From contig NC_133122.1 of NCBI RefSeq assembly GCF_033568475.1, positions 156,171,361-156,235,360 of the forward strand: a DNA stretch of 64,000 bases, written 5' to 3'. Both the position numbers and the translations under genes were made by a program. Source of the DNA: Henckelia pumila (lineage: Eukaryota > Streptophyta > Magnoliopsida > Lamiales > Gesneriaceae). Positions 33,427 to 44,992 of the stretch are shown in pieces. Below the pieces are notes generated by a model. That model saw only the letters and a program-made list of their open reading frames with translations. It searched no databases and had not been told where the DNA came from. How positions within the stretch are numbered: the first letter of the stretch is position 1; the number at the start of each line of letters is the position of its first letter.

Positions 33427-34406
33427 TGATATGAATCTAGGAGGTTCTCGAAGTTTCATATTGTTCCCAAAAGTGTCTCTTAATTTTCCATCAAGAATTG
33501 AAGGGTTTGAAATTCATAGGAATCAAGTTGGAGAGCATGGGAGCCAAGTTGGAATGCATGGAGCTCGAGTTGGAGGACTGAAATTATTTGAAAACTTTAG
33601 AGACTTTCAAATCCAATCTCCACCGTCAAAAATGTATTTTAGGATGTTATGAAGCAATGGTTAAAATTTCAGGTCGATCCAACGATTAGAACTCGAGATA
33701 TTATTTTTGCAAGGAAATACGTTCAGTTTCGAATCAACTTTCGAATAGGAACGGACCTAGGCACGGGGTCCGTGCACCTGAAGCTCGTCATCGTAAATTT
33801 GAAGCTCGAATCGCCGTGGGCACACGGACATATGTTCGTCCCCTTATCCAGGGTCGTGCACACATACATTGCGGCGTGTTTGTGCATGTTTCGGCGGATT
33901 TGTGATATTTTTGATATTATTCCTATTTTTTGAGTCTTTTAAGCCTATTAGGAAACTTTTGGTGATATCTTTTGATATCTTTTGCATTATTTTGCGTTAT
34001 CTTTTATTATTTTGTAGTTGTATTATAAATACAACATATACATTCATTATTGAATAACATAGTTCATATTATTGATTTTTATCAGTGTAAAATTCTCTCT
34101 AGAATTTTATTAAAGCTTTTGCTTTGTCAAAAATAAAACTTATCAAAGTTTAATTACTTTGTGGCGTTTGTTAATTGATTATCTTTGTGGATTGTCATAA
34201 AAAAAAAATTTTGATGGTTCCGTTGTGATTAATTGTTTATCGTCGTGATTATCTGTTGCTAGTTTCGTTGTAAACTAGAGGTGGATATCCGAAAACTTAC
34301 TTGTTTAAAAGATTGGGACAAAATTAAAGAATATTTTTGCTATTGGATTGAGGTTACTATTTTAATATAGTCGTGTTTGCTTTTCATGCATCCAAGATTC
34401 TCATCA
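33427..34406 (+). repeat. 5' LTR of the inner Ty3 element
   Basis: 980 bp. It contains the conserved ~80-nt block at 33621-33710 (AAAATTTCAGGTCGATCC, ACTCGAGATATT) followed by GGAC/GTCC-rich inverted repeats (33757-33860). Confidence 0.92.
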
Positions 34407-34408
34407 TT

Positions 34409-34420
34409 TGGTATCAGAGC
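34409..34420 (+). promoter_or_regulatory. Primer binding site, tRNA-iMet
   Basis: TGGTATCAGAGC, 2 nt after the LTR. Confidence 0.92.
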
Positions 34421-35032
34421 TTAAGATTACATTGATTCAAGTAAGTCGTATCTTTCTATTTGTTCTTCTTATCTATTCTTCGTTCTTCTTAACCGTTCTT
34501 TGTATTCTTCATTCTTTGTTCTTCACTCTTTGTTCTTTGTTCTTCGTTCTTCATTCTGTTAATCTTGTTGCCCAAGTTTCGTGTCTTGTGCTACAAGTTA
34601 TTCAAAAAAAAAAGTAGAGACCGAAATTGTCAAAAAAAAGGAAGCAAAATAACTTGTGGGGCAAAATTACTTGTGTCTTGTGAATCTTTGGGTACAAAGT
34701 TATTTCAATCTTCATAAAGTCAATTCCTTGTTTTTGTGCAATCTACGTGAGTCGATTGATAAGTGTTTACAAGTTTTGAACTTGTGAGTTTGATATTCTT
34801 CAAGCACAAAGCATAAGCTATTCTTTATTTGAGTGAAAAAAAAAGAGTATTTGAGCGATTTATTTGGAGTGATTTGTGAGATTTTGGGTGAGAAATATTT
34901 TATTACTAATTTTTTTCTTGCAGGTACAATGTTTCAATGAAACTTCGATGGGTTTAGGGAGAGTAAAAGGAGATTCTATGGGTATGATAGTAGTAGGAGA
35001 GAGAGAGAAGAGTTGATGGGTATGGAGATGAA

Positions 35033-35635
35033 ATGAGATATGATGATGAAGATAGAAGAGATTTTGAATATTATTTGGATTGGTTTAAGAAAAATGGGAT
35101 TCCTTCGTTCGATGGATATTCGGATTCGGAGTCGTATTTGAAGTGGGAGAAAAGAGTAGATGATATATTTGAAGGTCATGATTTTTCTGAAGCTAAGGAG
35201 GTTAAACTTGTATCAAAAAAGTTTACCGACTATGCTTGCACTTGGTGGGATCGATTAGATGAGAATAGGAAAAGGAGTGGAATGAGTTCTATTTCTACAT
35301 GGGATGAGATAAAGAGAGCTGTGCGGAAACGTTTTGCTCCTAATCACTATGAAAGGAGAAGTGGAGTTTCCAAACGTGAACATCAAGGTACATCTAAACT
35401 TTTAAATTTTAGTACCTTTGATATTGCATGCTTATGGTGTCATAGAAAATATAAGCATGATATGAGCCAATGTTTTAAGGAGACTATGATGAAAGTGGCG
35501 GATTCTCGTGTAGAGATTGAATCTAATGTTGTCGTAGAGGTTGAATCAAAAGTTGAAGTTGAGTCAAGAATTGAGGATGAAACTTCATTGATTGATGATG
35601 AAAGTGTTGAAATTTGTGCGGTCGAAGGTGAATGA
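35033..35635 (+). pseudogene. gag of the inner Ty3 element, shortened
   Basis: The 200-codon frame has IPSFDGYSDSESYLKWEKRV, VKLVSKKFTDYACTWWDRL, TWDEIKRAVRKRFAPNHYER (typical Ty3 Gag core), then a jump to CLWCHRKYKHDMSQC. This last is a knuckle-like CX2CX5HX4C, one residue longer than standard, and is followed by a Glu/Val-rich tail. The region between NHYER and the knuckle is shorter than usual, suggesting an internal deletion. Confidence 0.8.
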
Positions 35636-36257
35636 CTTGATGAAAAATCTTATATTGTACATGATGTGGTTGATGGTGGTGTTAATATTGGAAAATGTGA
35701 AATAGTAGGTGAGTCTTTATGTGTTAATGAGTCATCTAAAATTTTTGTGGTAGATGAGAGTCCTATGGATGTTCATAGTGGGACTAGTAATTTGTTGGAT
35801 GAGTCTTGTAATCTTGCTTTTCAATTGAGTCCAAAAGAATTTCTTGGAGATCAATTGAAAATTCAAAATTTGAGTGATATGGCTGAAAAAAGAGTGATGA
35901 AAAAAGTGAGATAGCCATAGAAAAAAAAAGAAAAGGAAAAAGAAAAAGAAAAAGAAAAAGAAAAATAAATAATTGAGGCCGAAAGAAATAGTTTACAAAA
36001 AAGTGAGATGACCTTTGAGAGAAAAAAAAGAGAAAAGAAAAAGAGAGGAAAGAGACCAAAAAATAAGATATTATGGTCCAAAATTGTGAGGTTAAAAAAT
36101 TTGTGCAATTGAATAAGATCTTTAAACTACTTATGTACAAAGAGGTTTTATCTCATTGTGATGAAATAGCCGGTTCAATCCCGAGCAGTATTCTTTCTTC
36201 TTTGCAGGTTGTGAAAGATGTTGGGATGAGTAAGCAAAGGAGATCTAATGTTAAAAA
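35636..36257 (+). pseudogene. Protease-to-RT linker remnant of the inner Ty3 element
   Basis: Several frames carry acidic linker sequence, then a purine-only stretch (35916-35970, GAAAAA units). At 36073-36257 comes LLMYKEVLSHCDEIAGSIPS and ILSSLQVVKDV, which corresponds to the segment just before RT ('PSGLPP') in Ty3 pol. The CACTA element interrupts here at 36261. No protease active site is visible. Confidence 0.6.
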
Positions 36258-36274
36258 AGTCACTACAAGAAAAA

Positions 36275-36580
36275 TTGAAAACGACAACGGATAAAATCCG
36301 TTGTCGTAGGGGGGTTTAAAACCGTTGTAACTGTTGGTGTTGTAAAAAGCATGCCCAACGACAACAGTTTATATCCGTTGTCTTTGGAGACATACCACAA
36401 TGGTTTTGCAACAGTTTATATCCGTTGTCTTTGGAGGCATACGACAACGGTTCTACAATAGTTTGAATCCGTTGTCTTTTGAGGCTTACGACAACGGTTT
36501 TGCAACAGTTTAAATCCATTGTCTTTGGAGACATACGACAACGGTTTTGCAACAGGTTAAATCCGTTGTCGTTTCTCAAA
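36275..36580. repeat. CACTA subterminal repeats, left
   Basis: About four tandem copies of a roughly 47-bp unit, each with CCGTTGTCTTTGGAG and ACGACAACGG-type motifs, preceded by the inverted repeat ACAACGGATAAAATCCGTTGT (about 36283-36303). Such arrays bind the element's DNA-binding protein in this superfamily. Confidence 0.9.
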
Positions 36581-38270
36581 AAAAAAACAAAAAAAAATTA
36601 ATATACAAATTTTCAATATTATAAATCAATCAAAATTTAATATTTCGAAAATAAAATTTAATATACATTTTTCAGTATTACAAATCACTCAAAATTCGAA
36701 TTCTAAATCAATGCATACTTGAAAATAGAGCTATGAACTAATGATCTTGATAAACTTGAAACCCTCCTTTCACAATCTTCAATCTTCAATCTTGCTACCT
36801 TGCTGGATAATTCAAATGTAGCAATCTCAGTTATAAGGTTATATTTTTCGAATGATTCAATATAAGTTATAAACAATATCAATTATAAGAACAATACAAA
36901 TTTAGCAAAACAACATGATAATCTCAATGCATCCCATCAAAATTACATCTAACCAAAGCATTATAAAATAAAACTTTCCATTTCCTCTAAATTTACTTAA
37001 CCAAGATAAATTATATACGAACAACAAATTCATGAAATCAATTAATAAATATGAAAGAAGATTCGATCTTCCATCTTTTGGAAAGATGGAAAATATGAAT
37101 TTTCCTCTTAAAGAAGATTCGAACTTCACTTGACTGTGAAGTGAACTCCCAATCATCATCGATTGTACTACCCCCCCATTCGATGGAATCAATTAAGGTC
37201 ATCACAGATGAAGACATAGTTATAAATTCAACAAGTTATATAGCATAGACAAAAGAACCACGAATAATCGAATATTTCCAATATGTGATAAACACATAAA
37301 AGTCTTATCATAAAGAAATATGCAAATCCTAGTAGTTAACTCTCGTAGTGACAAATATGATACACACCCATCTTCTTTGGACATGCCAAACTCACCCAAA
37401 TTGTCTCAACTATTAATAAATGTCAAACTAAGCTAAAGATTTTTGTTTTTGTTCATTAACTTGTAAGTTGTTACATTATTTATAATAGTTTATAAGAACA
37501 ATTAATGAAAATACAGAATTATTAAAAATTTAGAATACACACAGGCATTAGAATATGTAATATATTCTCTAAATCCTAAGTTCCATTAAGATTACAGTGT
37601 TTCAACTTAAGTAACTATGCAATTGATTATAATACTCTACCATTGAAAAAACATTTTTACTAATCATTATCCTTCCACTATTCTGAAGCAAATTAAACTA
37701 CGTTAGCAAATGCGTAAAGTGTGTCGCATGAAAAAATCTTATCCTTGGAGCACACCACAATGAGATGGAATGAAAGAAATTGTTGAATTCTCCTACGTAT
37801 AGTGTGATTAGACTTCCTAACACAAGTTTGACACTTCCTTCAAACATTACGCTGCTAATTAGCATACTTTCCATCATTTAAAAACTCCATGCAAAAGTTA
37901 AACAATAATGTAATTTACACAACGGTCTGCTTAACCTTCCCCTGTCATACAAAATTTTAAAGCTTTTATCAAATTGCATTCAAACAAATGAACTATGTAG
38001 GTTTCCAAAGCCATTTGAGGACAATTTCATGCATGTCTATGTTTTTACCGAAGAAAGTATTCAAAATGTCACCCCTTAGGCTATATGAATTATTAAAAGA
38101 AAACAATTCCTGTCCATGAACCATGACCTATATTGCTAGGACAGAAGAAAATTACGTAGTATTTCAGTGTTACACAATTTCCTAATAGCTAAATATACAA
38201 GTAATGGACTCAAAACCTGACTAATCAATGCTAGAAAGAACTACAAGAAGAAAAGGCGAAGAGAAGTAGA
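36581..38270. other. CACTA interior without identifiable coding sequence
   Basis: AT-rich. On the minus strand near 36850-36730 a short open piece (TFELSSKVARLKIEDCERR, then VSSLSRSLVHSS) could be another captured exon, but I cannot name it. Otherwise nothing is recognised. Confidence 0.35.
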
Positions 38271-38290
38271 GGACTACCCATAACACCAAC

Positions 38291-38755
38291 CTCTTTTGTC
38301 ATCAAGATGCCCTTTAGCCATAGCAAGTATTTCATTTCTATTTTTACCCTCTACATGTGTCATGTCCTGAGGAAACAAATGTATATCTTTTAGCACTGCT
38401 TGAAGAAAAAACAGTTCTTAGAAGAAACTTAATTATTTAAGAAATCGTACCGGTATAAGAAAGTGAGGAGAGTTTAGATAAGCATTCCTATAATGTTCTA
38501 TACAAGCTTCCTTTGTCTTTGTCCCAACATGCTCCGGAACTTCTGCCCAGTTACACATTCCTTACATTTCAATCCCCTGCTAAACAAACATTTAATGAGA
38601 CAAAAAACAAAGCTAAGATTTTCAAGAGAAAAGGGTGAGGCTTTAAAGATCAAGGGTCTGATAAACACACAAAAGAAGTAATAGATCACCTCCAGAAGTA
38701 GCATTTCTTCATCAGCATTCCATTCTGGACATATGAGAGGAAAGGATAATATGTC
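38291..38755 (-). pseudogene. ADA2: Captured ADA2 gene fragment (three exons, two introns)
   Basis: Exon A 38755-38690 encodes DILSFPLICPEWNADEEMLL plus LE. Exon B 38576-38451 encodes GIEM, a stop, then GMCNWAEVPEHVGTKTKEAC and IEHYRNAYLNSPHFLIP. Exon C 38366-38291 encodes DMTHVEGKNRNEILAMAKGH and so on. This is the SANT (Myb-like) domain region of plant ADA2/TADA2, the adaptor that links GCN5 acetyltransferase to SAGA. Splice sites are intact (AG at 38757-38756, GTGATC, GCAG, GTACGA, CTCAG), so the piece was captured as DNA, introns included. A TAC/TAT-to-TAA change kills exon B. The ZZ finger before and SWIRM domain after are absent. Antisense or chimeric transcripts could touch the parental ADA2. 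Confidence 0.9.
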
Positions 38756-38924
38756 CTATTAAAATTACACTTTGAAGACCATCAACATTCAGCAATGTGA
38801 GCAGGTCATCACTCAGCTTTAACAAATAATAACATTAATTATATGTAACAGAAACACGAGAAAAGATTTGATGGAAAATTCAGCACCATCAATCTACTTA
38901 AGCAAAAGCTAAAAAGAAAACAAC

Positions 38925-40428
38925 CTGATCGCCATCAGCACACAAAACTATGTGGCCTGAATCATGAATTTGAGGCAGGTCATGGACTTGAAGCCTCGTT
39001 TTCTTTTCAAGAATGAAAAAAGCTACACTAACTTGTTGAAGAAACGGAAGTCGTTGATGGTGAATCGGATCCCACCTTGCTTTCTGCAAGGCACTCTGCA
39101 GTGAAACAGATCATGTATATAATACACTTGTTCATGTAAAAGCTAAAAGTAACTACTTTTTGGTATATATGATTTTAATTATTGTTAACCGGTGAAAGTT
39201 GACGGGGAAGATTCCAGCTCGATACTGGGCAATTTTAAGGAACTTGGGCATGACGAGATCGAATGTGTCATGGGAGGATTGCACCAGCAAACATTATTGT
39301 TGGAAAATTTATTTCGTATTTGCTGGAAAATTTAAATAATTTTTGTCTGTTATATGTACCTATCTCCTCTCTCTCTTTTGTTTACAAATTTTTGAAATGT
39401 TATATTGATTCAAAGTAAATTGAAGTGGATAATACTTTTCAGTGCTCTTTTTGTTGCATAGCAGTTAATACTAGCATGGAGGAACAAACTATATATGTGC
39501 TTGCATAGTTACAGAGAGCCTAGCAGCCAACATAGATACATCAACAAACAAAAATCACAGTTCACCTCTGTTTCTCTATGTTATAACAATACAAAATTTG
39601 ACATACATATCAGGATGGTTGCTCTAAGAGTTCCCTTACTCAATGGATTATACTGTATAATTACATTACAAGACACTAGCTTAGACGTGAACCAAGTTGT
39701 TGCTTAAATTAGACACTTGCCTGAACAAAATTGTACTCACAATGTGGCAAGCTACAAGAAACTAAAATAAACGATGCAAACCTAAGAGTTTTGTCTTTCA
39801 ATACACTCGGCGAATATCGCGGAACAAATGTGCTCATGTAACTCAAATCTCACTCATATTTCTAAGCTTTGGACCTTCCTACATAATAGGATTTTTACCT
39901 TTTTACAGTTCAGCTATTGTTTAGTATTGTTTAGATCACACTGGTCAAGGTCTACGAGTGAAAAAATGGGCTAACCATGAAATCGACAGCTCCGTAGTTC
40001 AGAGCGAGAAGCGTGTAATTAGAGAAGTCCATCATTATGAGGATGTTTTTGAATAAAGCCTTTTGCGCGGCCTCAATTTCTAAGATATTTTCTCTTTATG
40101 ATGGTCGAATCAGAACATTAAGGTATTGCTAAGAAATTTCTAAGAGATTGAATGCACACAATGTTTGTTCAGTAAAGGATATGAAATACTTATTCAAAAT
40201 CAAACAGTTCCTTCCAGCCTTATGATTCTTTCCAGCTCATTGAAAACATTTCATTCTCTGCATGGTCCACAAAATGATATATGTTTATGCATAAACATAT
40301 TCAATGTTTTATATTGCTAATTTCAGAAAGCCTGGACGATTTTACCTGTTTTTCAATTTCAACAGCAGAAGCAGCAAGCCTCCTTTTCAATATCTGTTTA
40401 TCATCCTCACAGGTTTCGGTCTCAGTAT
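38925..40428 (-). pseudogene. Unidentified captured exons
   Basis: Three exon-like blocks have matching splice signals. 40428-40346 includes CEDDKQILKRRLAASAVEIE between TTTGTTTAG and GTAAAA. 40079-39976 includes AAQKALFKNILIMMDFSNYT and LLALNYGAVDFM between TCTTAG and GTTAGC. 39095-38925 is 57 open codons including KARWDPIHHQRLPFLQQVSV and GHIVLCADGDQ between CTGCAG and GTTG. Same strand as the ADA2 and RPS28 pieces. I do not recognise the parent gene or genes. The regular spacing and intact splice sites point to further captured host sequence. Confidence 0.45.
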
Positions 40429-40545
40429 CTAAACAAAACAACAAAAAGATATGTTTCTAAAATTCATACTAGAAAACTATGAAAAACAATTATAAAGCAC
40501 TGAAATTAGAATGCATTTCCCGGCCAGGAAAAAAAATCAGAGTGC

Positions 40546-40743
40546 TCAACGCAATCGGCGAGCTTCTCTTTCAGACTCGAAGAGAGTGAGAACATCACCC
40601 TATCTAACAGGTCACTTGAAAATTCTCATGATAAATCGGTTTTGGTCATCAATAAAATTGACTCTCACTTTGGTCACATGCCCATGGGAGCCGGTTCTTC
40701 CAATCACCTTCACCACTATGGCATGCTTGATTTGGGATTCCAT
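40546..40743 (-). pseudogene. RPS28: Captured ribosomal protein eS28 gene copy
   Basis: ATG at 40743 reads [20 protein letters not shown], then [21 protein letters not shown]-stop-PVR-stop-GD, and ends TLFESEREARRLR with TGA at 40546. At 65 codons it has the family's full length, and the diagnostic DDQNRFIMR and ESEREARRLR are intact. Two premature stops (Gly to TGA, Glu to TAG) disable it. eS28 is a small-subunit protein at the mRNA exit site. A 5' leader with an apparent intron lies upstream (41490-40775), so capture was at the DNA level. Confidence 0.93.
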
Positions 40744-40774
40744 TTTCTCTTCAGAAGCCAAAAAAGTGCTGAAA

Positions 40775-41820
40775 GTGAGTAGTGAATATTGAATAACCAG
40801 TAATTAGTAACAGCTCAATACTAAACAACATTACAATTTTTTTCATCATTAATCAGAAATTAGATTCTCCACAGTTGTAGCATTCTAAAAACGGATACTT
40901 AGCTGCACATCGAACAAGTGACAAGAAAGATCCAAATACATTTAATGTCGATAGTAATAAACAAAAAAAAAACTAACAGATCTCGGGATTCCCTTAGGCT
41001 TGCTGAAATATTTCAGGGGTATAATTGGAGTACTCTCATCTTCTAAAGATGAGTGATGTTCAAGGCCCACGGCAGAAGGGTAATAATAAGAAAATCAAAC
41101 AATCCTTCACGATTTCAACATCATAATTTTTAATATTTAAGATATAATTAAAAGTTCGAAGTCAATATTTAAAAACAAGCTCAAATCCCATTAAAATATC
41201 TATTTTTAAGATCCAAACGACCACCGACAAATCCAAAACTAAAATCAATCTATAGAAAATCCAGAATAATCTCAAATCCCAAATCATTTAAACCACCGAC
41301 ACCATTATCTGAATCAAACAAAATGAAATAAATCGTATAAGAATACAGATCCATGAATCAATCACGCAAAAATAGTGATATAAAAAAATGGATCGAGAAA
41401 ATAAAAATTATTGATAAAAAAACTCAAATTCAAACACATAGATCCGAAAATAGAACAAAATAAACAACAAAACGAAAGATTGGAGATAGAAAAATACCTT
41501 AAACTGGTAGGATAAGAGAAAATTTAAAGTGACAAAAGATTAGGTTAGAGATTTTAAGATTAGGAGAAGGGATTCTTATGTCACGAGAACGTACGAAAGC
41601 TGCTTGCTATACCTCTACCTCCTTTTCTTCTCCCAGACCACGAGAGCGTACAAAATATATCATCTCAAAGTGCCGGAGGATGTATGTAGGGTGGCCCTCT
41701 GCCAAGCTTGCCTAGACAAAGCAAGGAAAGAAAAGGGATGTGAGAATAAGAGCGACGACGTAAGGAAAGGAGCGGATGGAGAGAAAAGAGGCAAATGATT
41801 TGGTTAGGGCTTGGCTTTTT
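40775..41820 (-). other. Likely captured RPS28 promoter, leader exon and 5'-UTR intron
   Basis: On the minus strand AAGCCCTAACC (about 41808-41798) resembles the telo-box of ribosomal protein promoters. It is followed by pyrimidine-rich leader sequence (CTCTTATCCTACC near 41515), a donor AAG/GTATTT at about 41501, a T-rich intron, and an acceptor CTTTCAG at about 40772. This layout is usual for plant ribosomal protein genes. The assignment is inferred from position and composition. Confidence 0.45.
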
Positions 41821-41874
41821 TTTCTTAAAAGGGGTATACTATATGCGTTTATCATAAAAAAAAATCTTTTTGAA

Positions 41875-42090
41875 AAAGCAAAGACAACGGTTTTAATTAA
41901 CCGTTGTCGTAGGTCATAGAAAAACCCGCTCATCGACAACGGTTTTAAAAACCGTTGTCTTTGACATATATAAGACAACGGTTTTTTAACCATTGTCGTT
42001 TTCCATTACAATACGGTCAACGACAACGGTTTTCGTAAAAACCGTTGTTAAAAGTCAAAATACAATAGTTTGTGTATAAAACCGTTGTCT
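41875..42090. repeat. CACTA subterminal repeats, right
   Basis: At least four short inverted repeats of the type GACAACGGTTTT...AAAACCGTTGTC, in opposite orientation to the left array. Confidence 0.9.
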
Positions 42091-42132
42091 TTTTAGTGTG
42101 GTTAATTAGCATATTTGTTGTAGTGAGTAAGC

Positions 42133-42741
42133 ATGACTGGACAATGTAAAGTTGATCACACACAAGGTGGGGTTGGAAGTTTGCAAATTGTTCCCTTTGT
42201 GAGGTATGGTTTAAATTCAAGTTTAAAATACAAATCCAATGTAAAATTCCAAAGGTATGAACTCAATTCAATGTTGCATGGATTTAATTACTTTGTTGAA
42301 GGATTTGAGAAAGTGTTAGCTATGAATTATGCTTTGATTTTAAATCTTGATGTTAATTCTCTTGAGTTTGTGCATACTACAAGAGTTGGTGATTTGGTTT
42401 ATGTTGATATGTGCGATTGTTGCATGAATAGCATAGGTGGGAAGTCCTATTTGCTTGATTGGCTAGTGATGACTTTTGGGCTAACTAATGTGCGTAATAC
42501 TTTCATGGGATGGATGGATTATGTTTTGCATGCATCTATGGGTAAATTTTTTGTGGTATACTTTGATTATGTCATAGTATATAACAAAATTTTTAATGGG
42601 AATGTTGAACATTTGATACTTGTGTTATTTACGCATAATGATGGGAATTTAAAAGTGTGTGTATTTTGCACAAGAGAATTTATTTTATTTGTTTATGGTA
42701 TGAGTCTTCAAGGAAAAAGAGTTCTTGATGGAAAGGTGTAA
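42133..42741 (+). pseudogene. RT remnant of the inner Ty3 element
   Basis: The frame contains WLVMTFGLTNVRNTFMGWMD, VVYFDYVIVYNKI and HLILVLFTHNDGNLKVCVF. This corresponds to the RT core around the catalytic box; the expected Y-x-D-D is here YFDY, so the second Asp is lost. The N-terminal half is out of frame and partly missing. Interrupted downstream at 42778 by a solo LTR. Confidence 0.82.
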
Positions 42742-42777
42742 AAGTGTCAACAAGGTAAGGAGTATGTGGTGGTTACT

Positions 42778-44987
42778 TGAAAGGGCCCGTGTCCTAATTT
42801 ATATTTAATGAGCAAACAACCATGATTAAATAATGTAAACAGCAAAAACGAGTTAAAAATTTGCGTTTTGGACCTACAGAAAATTCGGCATGACATTTTC
42901 GTAAATAGGACATCCTAAAAACCTGTACAACACAACCATGAATATATACTCGAAAATAGAGTCACAACACCAATTTACAAACCTATAGCCGCACTGGCCA
43001 GGACTAAACACATGTAGAGCCGGCAAGGCTCGATCACACCAACAAATCCAAAACAAAGTAAACCCTATCAATACAGATACACAGGGCATGTCCCCGGAAA
43101 ATATAAAACTCGCTAATATGATATATACATATATCTGGGAACGCGAATCCACGCTCGACTCACTGGATGCCACTAGATGACGCTCCACCAGATACGTCAA
43201 ATCCCCCTGGATAATCTGCTATGAAATCACAAACAACCACAGCATAAAATAAAACAGGGGTCGGATCCCAGTACGACGAACTAGGAAAATTACGACAAAT
43301 ATAACTGACATGAATAAAATCAAGTACAATGCAATGAAATGCAATGAAATGCGTGACGGGTATCAATAGAATAAGGGATACCAAATGAAGTCCAAATAAT
43401 CATATCACAATAATCTCAGTGGCCACCCGTGCCAGGAACGCAGCAGACCTCAAATCATAACTGCTAATCCATACACGTAGCATCGAGGGCAACAGGAGCT
43501 ACCCGCCCGGCCTCATGCTGTCATAAGGAGTGTCGTACGTAGCATCGAGAGCACGGTTGCTACCCACTCGATCTCGTGCTAACTCAGGAGTGCACTAAAT
43601 AATGTCACTCGCTCTATCGATGACTCAATACATCTCAAAAGATCAATATCAATAGCAATCAAAGGATTCAAGACTCAACGTGCTATGAAAAATTGTTAAC
43701 ATGCTTATTTGACGAATATCCCTTAATATTTTACAATAAAAATGTATTTGAAATTTATTTTATTTTATTAAAAGAAAATAGGGATTATTCTCAATTCAAC
43801 ACATTAAAAATCAATGTAAATGAGTGAATACAATTATATAATCCACATAAGCACATAAAGCACGTTATCACTCATTACAAAATACTTAATATCATTATAT
43901 GCCATTATAGGCGTCGTAATATAAACAGCTCATACGTACCTCAACCAACACTTAATTTACCACAGAATATCTCAAGTATTTCTCGAATAGTCCAATCCTG
44001 TGGAAAACCATTTAGTTCATATCAGTTCCTATTCCCATTTATATAATCTGATAATTACGAAAACTAAGTCTAAAAATCAAAATAATATTTCCAAATATAC
44101 ATATTTCATATTAAATCATCTTATCAATGTCCAAATAGTGAATAAACGACTTTAAAAGCCGAAATACCCACATTTCCAGATTTTGAATTTTCCATAAAAG
44201 TGTTAATAAATCCTAAAATTAATATAGTACATTTCTAATGCATCTAAACATATAAACAGTGAATAATCAACACTAAAAAATCTGGAATTTTCGAAATAAT
44301 TCCCAAATCCATTCTAAAAAATTCAGAAATTTGACCGGTACCTCCAATTAGCTCAAATATAGCACATACAATCAACAATAATTCAAATATCAATAGTTGG
44401 AAGTAATTTGAATCGAAATTCCCAAAATTTGAAACCCTAGTCTCTAAATCTTCCTCAAAGCTAAGAAATATAGCTCCAAATGATCTGAACAACTTTTCCC
44501 TAAACTCAGGCGACGCATGGCGACGAAAAACGGCGACGGAACAGGCGGCTGGCGGAATTCTGGTTTTTGAGATAGCGACGAAACCTTACGAAATTGGTAT
44601 CAAAAGAAAGTTTACGCCGCGGGGATTCCAGAACTATATTTACTTTTGAATCCGGCCAAAAACGAAGACGATACGAGCATTTAAAGCATCGAAAAGATTT
44701 TTAAAAAAACAAGAACGGGAATCGGCGATGAAGATGAAGTTTATGGAGAGAGAAGATAATATAATATATATATATATGTATATATCACATATATTAAGAT
44801 ATGTATTCGTTTAATGTGTGTTTTATTTTATTCATTCGGGATTAAATCTTGACCCGGTTCGAGTTATTTCAACTCTTGTGTGCTCTATAATTAAAATATG
44901 CATTGTAATATCATCTATAAACCGATATTTATTCATACATATTTTTAACACACAAATTAATTAACATATTAAAATCGGGTCCTTACA
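42778..44987 (-). mobile_element. Solo LTR (Ty3-type, minus)
   Basis: 2210 bp. On the minus strand it is bounded by TGTAAGGACCCG...GGGCCCTTTCA, with TSD TTACT on both sides (42773-42777, 44988-44992). No internal region is left, so it formed by LTR-LTR recombination. The terminus TGTAAGG resembles the Tekay-like LTRs at 51931 and 56994. A (TA)n tract lies at 44758-44786. Confidence 0.92.
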
Positions 44988-44992
44988 TTACT

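Larger units (their letters stand above)
36261..42125. mobile_element. Non-autonomous CACTA element with captured host genes (Pack-CACTA)
   Basis: Left end CACTACAAGAAAAA, right end TTTGTTGTAGTG, with TSD AGT on both sides (36258-36260, 42126-42128). Subterminal arrays of the ACGACAACGG motif in both orientations lie at 36275-36580 and 41875-42090. No transposase (TNPD-like) coding is present. The 5.3-kb interior on the minus strand contains three exons of ADA2, an intronless RPS28 coding region with its likely 5' leader, and further exon-like blocks. It was mobilised by an enzyme encoded elsewhere. Confidence 0.93.

Noticed and set aside
34409-34420. tRNA-like TGGTATCAGAGC strings considered as tRNA genes
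   Set aside because: Each sits directly beside an LTR end and no cloverleaf surrounds it. They are primer binding sites.
35784-36140. Long minus-strand frame rich in Phe/Ser opposite 35863-36140
   Set aside because: It is the antisense of a GAAAAA purine run in a Ty3 element.
36357-36560. Regular 47-bp repeats considered as a CRISPR-like array
   Set aside because: Plant nuclear context, repeats are contiguous without unique spacers, and they are the subterminal repeats of a CACTA element.
41712-41993. 93-codon minus-strand frame near the right CACTA end
   Set aside because: It runs from subterminal repeats into the presumed RPS28 leader; no protein similarity.
44244-44492. 82-codon minus-strand frame in the solo LTR
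   Set aside because: Lies entirely in LTR sequence and has no recognisable domain.
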